Made by a program: the position numbers and the translations under genes
Origin: Paralteromonas sediminis
GTDB lineage: Bacteria > Pseudomonadota > Gammaproteobacteria > Enterobacterales > Alteromonadaceae
NCBI RefSeq assembly: GCF_003820355.1
Contig: NZ_RPOK01000001.1
Coordinates: 522,847-586,846 of the forward strand
Direction: 5' to 3'
Length of the DNA: 64,000 nucleotides
In this document: one piece after another, positions 27,539 through 34,874 of the stretch
How positions within the stretch are numbered: the first letter of the stretch is position 1
How the letters are laid out: each line of letters begins with the position of its first letter
Notes under the pieces: model-generated
Seen by the model: the letters and a program-made list of their open reading frames with translations, nothing else
Told to the model about the DNA's origin: nothing
The model's database searches: none

Positions 27539-28744
27539 TTAAATAGCAATATCGTTCGCGCTCGTGATCGCTAAAATAATACCCATTATTATGACACCTA
27601 TCACTACACCAATCACCAAAATCGCAATCGGCTCGATAAGCGACAGCAAGGTTTGCATGCGTTTTTTACTGGCTTGATCATACAGCCGAGACACAGACGC
27701 TAACGTGGTAGATAAGTCACCTGACTTTTCACCCACTTTAACCAAGTTGACCGTAGTAGACGACACCACCTCTTCCCTATGCAATGCCGTAGATAACGCC
27801 ATCCCCGATTTTACGCCAGATTTAACTTGTGCTAGTCGGGCTTTACGCCATGGGATGCGGCTAGATTTAGCTGCCAAGGTGAGGGCGTCTAACATAGGCA
27901 CTTTGCTGCCTAGTAAAATGCTCAGCATTTTTGACCATACTGCCATGTCGCTTTCGTTTAACCAACCGCCAATAATCGGCATTTTACTTGTAAAATTCAG
28001 CAGTGGCACTTTGAAGCGTTCTTGGGTTAACGTCATAAACGTTAACGCCACCAGGGCTGCAAAACCCACCAATACACCTAATTTGTTGTCGTTTACCCAC
28101 ACCCCTGAAGTAATGACAAACCATGCCAAAGCAGGCATGTCTTCAGCATTGTTCAGCAGTGATGCAAATTTGGGCACAACAAATAAAAACATTATGCCTA
28201 CAGCGACTACACCTGACAGAACCAAGATAGACGGGTAAATTAGGGCACTGCGGGTATCAGATTGCACCTTTAAATCGTATTCCATCTGCTCTACGCCTTG
28301 CTCGATGGCATCGGCCAGACTACCGGTCATCTCGCCAGATTCAATCAGATAATACATATAATCAGGCACAGTTAGGTCGGTGTTTTTTACCGCAGCTGAA
28401 AAGGCGACCCCCGCTTTTAATTGTTTCAATAAGCTTTGAAATATCGCTAAGATTGCGTCTGAGTGGCTAGATTCACACTGGGCTTCCACGGCTTCTTTGA
28501 GGGTAACGCCGGCGCGCAACATGGTGGCAATTTCATAAAAAACTAAAATCACATCGTTTTTTTTAATTTTTGCTTTAGTGCGCGTTTTCGCTTTGCTTTG
28601 TGTCGCCACAACGGGATTAAGCGTAGTAATTTGAAAGCTTCGCTGTTCAAGCTGACGCGCAGCTGCACGAAAGCTTTCGGCATCTATAATACCTGTGACT
28701 TTTTCGCCCGACTTATCCACGCCTTCATAAGCGAACTGGCTCAT
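27539..28744 (-). CDS. gspF: Type II secretion inner-membrane platform protein GspF
   Basis: 401-residue polytopic platform protein. Two repeats of the T2SSF domain (about residues 70-190 and 270-395) carry the motifs IATMLRAGVTLKEAVEA and VNLVKVGEKSGDLSTTL, and three membrane helices are visible (near 170, 220 and 375). It converts ATP hydrolysis by GspE into pseudopilus assembly. The start overlaps the gspE stop in a four-base ATGA. Confidence 0.95.
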   Translation of the reverse strand: MSQFAYEGVDKSGEKVTGIIDAESFRAAARQLEQRSFQITTLNPVVATQSKAKTRTKAKIKKNDVILVFYEIATMLRAGVTLKEAVEAQCESSHSDAILAIFQSLLKQLKAGVAFSAAVKNTDLTVPDYMYYLIESGEMTGSLADAIEQGVEQMEYDLKVQSDTRSALIYPSILVLSGVVAVGIMFLFVVPKFASLLNNAEDMPALAWFVITSGVWVNDNKLGVLVGFAALVALTFMTLTQERFKVPLLNFTSKMPIIGGWLNESDMAVWSKMLSILLGSKVPMLDALTLAAKSSRIPWRKARLAQVKSGVKSGMALSTALHREEVVSSTTVNLVKVGEKSGDLSTTLASVSRLYDQASKKRMQTLLSLIEPIAILVIGVVIGVIIMGIILAITSANDIAI

Positions 28745-30438
28745 AAATCACTCGCCTCGCTGGTGCGGCATACGCGAAACACCTCTTCAACACTGGTTTG
28801 GCCCATATACGCTTTTAACATACCGTCTTCATAAAGGTTTCTGTAACCTTGCTGTTTTGCCAAAGTGTACATCTCATTAACGGGCCTTTGCGCTAAAATT
28901 AGCGCACGCATTCGGTCACTTATCTCAATAAGCTCATAAATGCCCACGCGACCTTTGTAGCCTGTGCCTTGACAATGGTCACATCCCACAGCTGTCTTCC
29001 AATTGGCCGATTGGTCAATGCCACTGGTTTTGGCTATGTCCGCAATTATCGATGCATCCTGCGGAACGGTATGAGTAGGCTGGCTGCAATGGGAACACAG
29101 TTTACGTAACAAGCGCTGCGCCTGAGTGGCTATAACTGGTGTGGCGGCCATAAAGGGTTCCACGCCCATATCCACCAAACGACTAAAGGCACTTAACGAA
29201 TCATTGGTATGTAGCGTTGACAGTACTAAGTGACCGGTAATGGCGGCTTGCATGGCAATTTCTGCGGTTTCCAGGTCACGAATTTCACCAATCATGATCA
29301 CATCGGGGTCTTGGCGCAAAATGGTTCTGAGGCACGCGGCAAAGGTTAAGCCTATATCCTCATTGGTCTGTGTTTGCGTAATGCCTTCCAGTTTAAATTC
29401 AACCGGGTTTTCAACCGTAATGATCTTTTTGTTATTCTCGTTCGACTCATCCAGCGCGGTATAAAGTGTAGTAGATTTACCCGAACCTGTCGGACCGGTC
29501 ACCAAAATAATGCCATGAGGTTGTCGCACTAACTTGGCCATGGCTGCCATCTGATCCGGCAACATGCCCAAATTGTGCATGCTAAGGCGTTTCTTATCTT
29601 TAGGTAGTAAACGCAACACCATAGACTCGCCATGCACACCGGGTAGGGCAGACACACGAATATCTATCTCTACCCCCCCTGCGCGCGTTGAAATACTGCC
29701 ATCTTGCGGCAGACGTCGCTCGGCAATGTCCATGCCTGAAATTAGCTTTATACGAGAGACCAAAGCATCAAACTTATCTTTTCCCAAGGTTAGCTTAGTG
29801 GTTAATACGCCGTCACTTCTAAAGCGCACCCGAAAGCTATTTTCTTCTGGCTCGAAATGAATATCGGAAGCGTTAGCATCCACGGCTTGAGCAAATAAAT
29901 TGTTGACCAACTCTATGGTAGGCGCCTCTTCTGCCAATTCTTTTAAATAATGCTCGTTTTCACTGTTTTGACTAGCGAAGGTATTTTTTAATTTATCAAC
30001 CGCTCTGCATAATGCATCGTAATCTTGAGACAACACAAAACAAGGCACTACTTCTAATGACGGGCATAGCACTTCAAGTGCAGAGAGTAAGGGGTCACTT
30101 AACGGATCCCTTGCTGCGCAAAAAAGCTGTTGTTCAAGGCCTTGTTCAGACCACAATATTGCGTGTTGGTCTAGCATCCATTCCACATCGATAGTGTGTG
30201 CCCGACAGGTTTCCAACACTTGCTGCGGGTCGGGGATTTTTACATCGTCACCCAGAAGACCAAGCGATAACTGCTTAGACAGTGCTTTGATCACCACTTC
30301 TTCCGAAGAAGCACCGATACGAACCAAAATAGCACCTAATTTGCCACCAATTTCCGTTTGAATATTGAGTGCTTTGGCTAAATCCGTCTCAGTCAGTGCA
30401 CCCGCTTCTACTAAGAGGGTACCTAGGGGCTGTGTCAT
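28741..30438 (-). CDS. gspE: Type II secretion ATPase GspE
   Basis: 565-residue hexameric secretion ATPase and first gene of the operon. An N-terminal GspE/MshEN-type domain (about residues 1-150, LGTLLVEAG and LGAILVRIG repeats) precedes the AAA-like core. The core has Walker A GPTGSGKST near residue 327, an Asp box, Walker B IMIGEIRD near 390 and the His box. A zinc tetracysteine motif (CSHC near 456 and CDHC near 491) is typical of GspE. A candidate promoter lies 50 bases upstream. The divergent gene across the 859-base gap is the probable S-layer protein. Confidence 0.96.
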   Translation of the reverse strand: MTQPLGTLLVEAGALTETDLAKALNIQTEIGGKLGAILVRIGASSEEVVIKALSKQLSLGLLGDDVKIPDPQQVLETCRAHTIDVEWMLDQHAILWSEQGLEQQLFCAARDPLSDPLLSALEVLCPSLEVVPCFVLSQDYDALCRAVDKLKNTFASQNSENEHYLKELAEEAPTIELVNNLFAQAVDANASDIHFEPEENSFRVRFRSDGVLTTKLTLGKDKFDALVSRIKLISGMDIAERRLPQDGSISTRAGGVEIDIRVSALPGVHGESMVLRLLPKDKKRLSMHNLGMLPDQMAAMAKLVRQPHGIILVTGPTGSGKSTTLYTALDESNENNKKIITVENPVEFKLEGITQTQTNEDIGLTFAACLRTILRQDPDVIMIGEIRDLETAEIAMQAAITGHLVLSTLHTNDSLSAFSRLVDMGVEPFMAATPVIATQAQRLLRKLCSHCSQPTHTVPQDASIIADIAKTSGIDQSANWKTAVGCDHCQGTGYKGRVGIYELIEISDRMRALILAQRPVNEMYTLAKQQGYRNLYEDGMLKAYMGQTSVEEVFRVCRTSEASDL

Positions 30439-30488
30439 ATTATTATCTCTTGGTGATGATGCTGTGCGTAATCAGTTTAACGAAGCGG

Positions 30489-30517
30489 ATAGTAATGCAA
30501 ATAAGCAGGGAACTCAA
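30489..30517 (-). promoter_or_regulatory. Candidate sigma-70 promoter for the gsp operon
   Basis: On the minus strand TTGAGT (30512-30517) and TACTAT (30489-30494) are separated by exactly 17 bases. Transcription would start near 30482, about 45 bases before the gspE ATG. Confidence 0.55.
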
Positions 30518-30964
30518 AGCAGTGAGTAGGAAACAATCGCTCTTAACAATTGGTCATGGTTAAAACCTATGTTCTGCCTCGCTCAATAGTAAAAGACTTT
30601 ACCAACTACCTGTCTAAAAAGTGGTCGATTAGAATTTGGGGCGCAGTTGTATCGTTATAAGCATCGATAATTAGTTATGGCAACAAATAAAAATGTAGAT
30701 GAAGAATGAAATTTTTATGACATGAAATAGCTCGGCCTATGGATAGCTATCTACAATTGTATTTTAGCCTAGTTAAATCCATTCTTGGGCTTTAGTTCCT
30801 GAAATAACAGCAGTGCAAGCATGAGAAGCAAATGCCTTAAGTGAAAGAGTTGGGGTCTAGAAAAAATAAAATACTGCGGCCTATCTATATGTTTTTTATT
30901 GTCTTTTTTTGTCTTTGCTGCTGCTTTGCAGCGAGTGGGGTTGAGTAAGCCTAGGAGCTTTAAA

Positions 30965-31121
30965 AGTATCAGATGGATATATTAGGGCTGTGTGATACTA
31001 TTGAAATAGGTTTTAGCTCAGACTTGTTTTTGTTTAAAAAAAAGCCTATTTTCTTGATCAGGGTTAACTATTTACCTGATTAACTTAATTTAATTGAGGT
31101 TCAGCCCCTATCTAAGGGTTG
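30965..31121 (+). repeat. Run of four inverted repeats upstream of the S-layer promoter
   Basis: Four dyads follow one another: AGTATCA/TGATACT (30965-30971, 30993-30999); AATAGG/CCTATT (31005-31010, 31045-31050), extended by TTTT/AAAA across one bulged base; ATCAGG/CCTGAT (31057-31062, 31075-31080); and CAGCCC/GGGTTG with one G-T pair (31102-31107, 31116-31121). The last overlaps the -35 box. They may be regulator sites or RNA hairpins of an upstream-initiated transcript. Confidence 0.5.
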
Positions 31122-31146
31122 ACTTCTGAAATGTTACTAATAGAAT
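31119..31146 (+). promoter_or_regulatory. Strong candidate sigma-70 promoter of the S-layer gene
   Basis: TTGACT (31119-31124) and TAGAAT (31141-31146), each 5 of 6 to consensus, are 16 bases apart. The predicted start near 31153 gives a leader of about 145 bases whose first structured element is the 10-bp hairpin at 31163-31200. Confidence 0.65.
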
Positions 31147-31211
31147 CAATTTTCGTGAAAGGCGCATCAATTAATCGGGTGCCCTATCTCAATTGATGCG
31201 TTTAGTAACAT
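31131..31211 (+). repeat. Outer 10-base inverted repeat spanning the S-layer promoter and leader
   Basis: ATGTTACTAA (31131-31140) is perfectly repeated in inverse as TTAGTAACAT (31202-31211). The left arm sits in the spacer between the -35 and -10 boxes; the right arm lies one base after the inner hairpin. It could be a two-site operator, or, in a longer transcript, the outer stem of a nested structure. Confidence 0.6.
31163..31200 (+). promoter_or_regulatory. 5' leader hairpin of the S-layer mRNA
   Basis: CGCATCAATT (31163-31172) and AATTGATGCG (31191-31200) form a perfect 10-bp stem with an 18-base loop. G-T and A-T pairs can extend it at the base. It would begin about 10 bases from the predicted 5' end, the place where stem-loops are known to protect abundant mRNAs such as ompA from RNase E. 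Confidence 0.6.
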
Positions 31212-31297
31212 GTTTAGGCATTTTGGAACAGTGCGCTAACTGAACTACAATGATCTAAACGGCTATAGCTTTATAACTATATTTAAGGATTTTCATA

Positions 31298-32998
31298 ATG
31301 AAATTATTTAACAAGACCGCACTCGCAGTAGCTTTGGCTTCAGCAACAGCTGTTCCTGCAGTTGCTGGCGATCTCGGCTTTAGCGGCGGTGACCAAACAG
31401 TCGTTCTTGCAGATGTTATCTTTGGTAACGGTAATCCGGGTACTGGTTCTGAAGAAACACTTATCACTGCGCCTCAGGTTACTTTCGACCTAACTGAAGG
31501 TGCAACGGTTGCGGGTGACGTTGAAGACGGAACAGCAGGTGTTGCGACTGTTAAGTTTACACTTGGCGGTGGTGCAGTTTTCGGTGAAGATTTGTCAACT
31601 ACTACCCTTGTTGACAACGCAAACGGTGGTTCCGGTGCTCCAAATAGTGGTGCATTCTCGTTGACCTCTGGTGCAAACGTTGATACTGCGCTTACTTATG
31701 AAGTGGTTCAAGGTGGTGCGATTGGTGATAACACTATTACATTCGAAATTACTTTCGGAGCTGATGGTGGTGGTAACGGTGAGACTCTTGAAGGTGTTAC
31801 TTTTGTCGGTTACGCAGTTAAGAATCTAACCTCTGCTCTCAATCCTAGCAGCGGTAGCAAGCGCGTTCAGTTGGGTGTTGAGTACGTAGAAGCGCCAAAC
31901 GATTTCGCAGGTGACAGTGTTGCTACTACTGCAACAGACACTCCATTGACTATCTTTGGTTCAATGAAGCCGTTCACTTTGACCGCTACTCCAAATGATT
32001 TCACTGCGACAACACGCATTAACGTTGGTAACGGTGAGAAGACATTCACCGATGCGAACAGCACTAACACTACTTTTGAAGATGGTCGTTCTGACTTTGA
32101 TTCAGCTGGTGATGTAAGTGTAATTAGCTTGGGTACCCTTCAGCTTGGCTTGAATGCTGCTGCTCCTACGTTTACTGGTATTACTGGTAACGTACGTAAA
32201 GAGAACGGCGACGACTTTGATTTCCAAGGTGGTGATACTCACGAGTTGTCTTTCTCTGTTGGTACAGGTGAGCTACAAGTTGGTTCAAGTGTATACTTGA
32301 GTTCAGCTGCTGACTGTTCTACTAACGCTTTCCCAATCAACGTTATCTCTGCTGCAGAAATCCAAAGCTTTGATATCGCTGTTTCTGGAACAACAACTCA
32401 ATTAACAAGCACTTATCAGGTTTGTTATTCTGTGTTGGCAGGTGCTAATGCGACTACAATCCCTGAAGTTGGTCAGATTAAAGCAACTTGGAATGTAGAC
32501 TTCTTCAACGCGCGTTATGATAACATCGCTGAAGAAGATGGTAACTTTGGTGACCTAGTTCGCAACGGTTGTATCGCTAGCTTCTTCAACATTCCTAAGT
32601 CTACTGCTAATGATGTTGCTTACGTTCGTTTGACAAACACGTCATCGACTAACGCTGGTGATATCCGTGGTACACTTTACAACGAAGACGGTTCTATCCT
32701 AGGTACTGCTGACACTACAGTTGCTCCAGCTCTACCTACTAGCGCTACGCAAATCTTCTCAACAGAAGCTGCTACCCGTGACGCTGCGTCTGGCCGTGAA
32801 GTTGTATCTATCGAAGAAGTATTCGGTATCACAGCTGACGACATCGAAGGTCGTGCACGTCTTATCCTTAAAGGTGCATTCGATACGTGTGAAGGTCTTG
32901 GCCTAATGCGTACTGGCGACGGTTCGTTGTTCAACATGACTGCTACTACTCAAGGTAACGAAGCAGGCTTGCCAAACGACGGTAACAACGGTAACTAA
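31298..32998 (+). CDS. Probable surface-layer protein, exported, very highly expressed
   Basis: 566 residues with a clear Sec signal peptide (cleavage after AVA, about residue 23). The mature part is rich in Gly, Ala, Thr, Val, Asp and Asn, poor in Lys, strongly acidic and predicted mostly beta-strand, with four Cys (340, 376, 425, 531) and no enzyme motif or anchor. Codons are strongly skewed to GGT, GTT, ACT, GCT, AAC and GAC, unlike neighbours. TAAGGA (31284-31289) sits 8 bases before the ATG, and a strong terminator follows. These traits and the divergent type II secretion operon fit an S-layer protein such as Slr4 of marine gammaproteobacteria; I could not test homology. A major secreted matrix protein is the alternative. 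Confidence 0.72.
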   Translation: MKLFNKTALAVALASATAVPAVAGDLGFSGGDQTVVLADVIFGNGNPGTGSEETLITAPQVTFDLTEGATVAGDVEDGTAGVATVKFTLGGGAVFGEDLSTTTLVDNANGGSGAPNSGAFSLTSGANVDTALTYEVVQGGAIGDNTITFEITFGADGGGNGETLEGVTFVGYAVKNLTSALNPSSGSKRVQLGVEYVEAPNDFAGDSVATTATDTPLTIFGSMKPFTLTATPNDFTATTRINVGNGEKTFTDANSTNTTFEDGRSDFDSAGDVSVISLGTLQLGLNAAAPTFTGITGNVRKENGDDFDFQGGDTHELSFSVGTGELQVGSSVYLSSAADCSTNAFPINVISAAEIQSFDIAVSGTTTQLTSTYQVCYSVLAGANATTIPEVGQIKATWNVDFFNARYDNIAEEDGNFGDLVRNGCIASFFNIPKSTANDVAYVRLTNTSSTNAGDIRGTLYNEDGSILGTADTTVAPALPTSATQIFSTEAATRDAASGREVVSIEEVFGITADDIEGRARLILKGAFDTCEGLGLMRTGDGSLFNMTATTQGNEAGLPNDGNNGN

Positions 32999-33023
32999 TT
33001 GTTGCTACGTTTAAAACGTCTTT

Positions 33024-33052
33024 AAAAAAGGTGGCTTTGGCCACCTTTTTTT
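33024..33052 (+). terminator. Intrinsic terminator of the S-layer gene
   Basis: A-tract, stem GGTGGC/GCCACC (33030-33035, 33040-33045) with loop TTTG, then seven T residues (33046-33052). It lies 26 bases after the stop and should isolate this highly expressed gene from the downstream glycan genes. Confidence 0.93.
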
Positions 33053-33173
33053 ATGCCTGTTTGTTGGCATTTACGGTCACTACACGACATAATTACCCTC
33101 TTTCATGTAGCTTGAATTAACAGTGTGGAATGATTCACACCAGCAAAAGAAAAAATGAGGGACTAATAAAAAG

Positions 33174-34856
33174 ATGCTTGAGGACGTTGGGCTAATACGT
33201 GGTCGTGTTGAAGTCGCGCAGAATGAATGGGTTGGCGTTGTGTTATACGCCGGAGAAAAACGGCTGGCACAGGCCGCTGTCTCGTATTCAGATTATCAGG
33301 GTAAGCGTTGGGCGCACTATCAATTTCATTCGCTGCATACCATTGACGCCAGTAGACATACAGATGCACTTCGTGTCTATATGGAGGGGGCAACAAGAAT
33401 ACTCCTTGACGTTATACCCAGCAATGCACTGCAAGAATTAGCGGAAACTACTAATCAGCAGCTAGCCTGTATCGATCGCATCGCGCCTTCATTGGGCTTT
33501 ATCGGCGGAGCGCTTAATCAACCTTTAGTTATCTCGGTAAAGAAACCCCTTAATATAGTACGCATTGAACTAAAGGCCCAACATACCTACCTGAACTTTA
33601 GCGGGTTGGAACTAGTTATAGATGATTGCCAGGTAATTACGCCGGAAAAAATCAAACACATTACTTATAGCAGTAAGCTATCAGAGCGGGTAGATATTCA
33701 TACACTACAGCGCCCTGGCTTTCATTCCGATCAGGATGATTTTCCTTGGTTAGAAATTGAATTTAATGATACTGAAGTGATCAATGAAATACGCTTTACC
33801 AATAGGGGCGATGTGTGGGGCTTCCGCGCACAACCGCTCCAAATAATAGGCGTAGGGCCAGACGACAGGCATCATTTGTTGCATCAAAATACCGGAAATA
33901 GCGAGAAACTGTCTCTGTTTCGCCAGTTAGAACGCTTGCTGGGTACGTCACAGTTTTACGCTGCTATTACCCGAGAGAATGCCCTTAGCGCGCTAGTGGC
34001 ACACTTTTATGATTGTGAAGATCTGGTAAACAAGCCTACTGAACAGATAAACCTGATCCCACCATTACTTTCTTCTTGGCGAGATAAGGTGGAAGACGAA
34101 GTCTCTGTGGAAGATGAGATAAAATTACTCGCTGCTTACTTGGTGTATTACATGAAGGTACAGATATCATTGAATATCTTGTGCTTTGAACGTTTGCTGA
34201 ACAACCGTCATCGGTTGCAGTTATTAGAAGACCATATCAACGTTTTGCGTAAACGGCTAAACGAACCTTTAATCGAACTGACCAAACACGGCACTGCGCT
34301 TGCGAGTAAGCTGACTACCGATCCTGGTTTATATGTATCGTCCATCAAGACTCTAATTGATGATTTAGAAACACTGGGAGCTAAGCCTTGCTTGGCTTAT
34401 GGCACCTTGCTCGGTGCCGTGCGCGATAAGGCCTTTATCGCCCACGATGATGATGTGGATATTTTTGTGGAACTGCCACAAACCAATATGGACTATGCGC
34501 AAGCCCTTGCCGCTGTTGAGGAAATAACGTCTCAGCTCGATACCAGTAAATATGTGGTAAATCGTGCATCTCCCAGTGGTGACAGCTTGAACATGCATGT
34601 GTATGTAATCGAAACAGCCGTGTTAATTGACGTTTTCCCGTATTGGTTTAAGGGAGAAACGGCTACATTGCATATGGAAAGAATGCAGCTGCGGGATATT
34701 CCCGCGTCGATGATGCAAGGCAGAGAAAGCATTCCTTTTTATGGTGTATCATTACCGGTGCTGGCCAATGCAAACGCCTTTTTGGCCGAGCGTTACGGTG
34801 AAGGCTGGGCGACGCCTGATAAGTTTCACGAGTGGCCTTGGCAACTCGATGTGTAA
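33174..34856 (+). CDS. LicD-family phosphotransferase with novel N-terminal region
   Basis: 560-residue cytoplasmic-type protein. The C-terminal part (about residues 390-545) is a LicD/fukutin-type nucleotidyltransferase-fold domain: YGTLLGAVRDKAFI followed by HDDDVDIF (about 424-431) with the metal-binding aspartates, and later IDVFPYW. LicD enzymes move phosphocholine or related phospho-alcohols from a CDP-carrier to glycans. The first 200 residues look beta-rich (a carbohydrate-binding-like jelly roll is possible, LEIEFNDTEVINEIRFTNRG), and a helical linker with coiled-coil character lies near 325-365. A TagD-like gene two places downstream suggests CDP-glycerol as donor (inference). Confidence 0.8.
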   Translation: MLEDVGLIRGRVEVAQNEWVGVVLYAGEKRLAQAAVSYSDYQGKRWAHYQFHSLHTIDASRHTDALRVYMEGATRILLDVIPSNALQELAETTNQQLACIDRIAPSLGFIGGALNQPLVISVKKPLNIVRIELKAQHTYLNFSGLELVIDDCQVITPEKIKHITYSSKLSERVDIHTLQRPGFHSDQDDFPWLEIEFNDTEVINEIRFTNRGDVWGFRAQPLQIIGVGPDDRHHLLHQNTGNSEKLSLFRQLERLLGTSQFYAAITRENALSALVAHFYDCEDLVNKPTEQINLIPPLLSSWRDKVEDEVSVEDEIKLLAAYLVYYMKVQISLNILCFERLLNNRHRLQLLEDHINVLRKRLNEPLIELTKHGTALASKLTTDPGLYVSSIKTLIDDLETLGAKPCLAYGTLLGAVRDKAFIAHDDDVDIFVELPQTNMDYAQALAAVEEITSQLDTSKYVVNRASPSGDSLNMHVYVIETAVLIDVFPYWFKGETATLHMERMQLRDIPASMMQGRESIPFYGVSLPVLANANAFLAERYGEGWATPDKFHEWPWQLDV

Positions 34857-34874
34857 TGTGAGCAAGCAACAGTC

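Larger units (their letters stand above)
30439..31297. other. 859-base intergenic region between gspE and the S-layer gene
   Basis: The only long non-coding stretch in the window, rich in A/T and lacking convincing genes on either strand. It holds a candidate minus-strand promoter for gspE near its left end, a good plus-strand sigma-70 promoter near its right end, and a run of five inverted repeats between 30965 and 31211. The part from about 30520 to 30960 shows nothing I can name beyond a short hydrophobic open frame (30889-30948) that lacks a ribosome site. Confidence 0.75.

Noticed and set aside
30850-30872. TTGGGG and TAAAAT as a promoter of the S-layer gene
   Set aside because: Spacing is only 11 bases; the TTGACT-N16-TAGAAT pair nearer the gene is far better.
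30889-30948. 19-codon hydrophobic, Cys-rich open frame upstream of the S-layer gene
   Set aside because: No ribosome site, low-complexity T-rich sequence, and it lies upstream of the better promoter; chance is more likely than a leader peptide.
31298-32998. Autotransporter, adhesin or pseudopilin identity for the large exported protein
   Set aside because: No beta-barrel end, no prepilin cleavage motif and no tandem adhesin repeats; a plain Sec signal and beta-rich acidic body fit an S-layer better.
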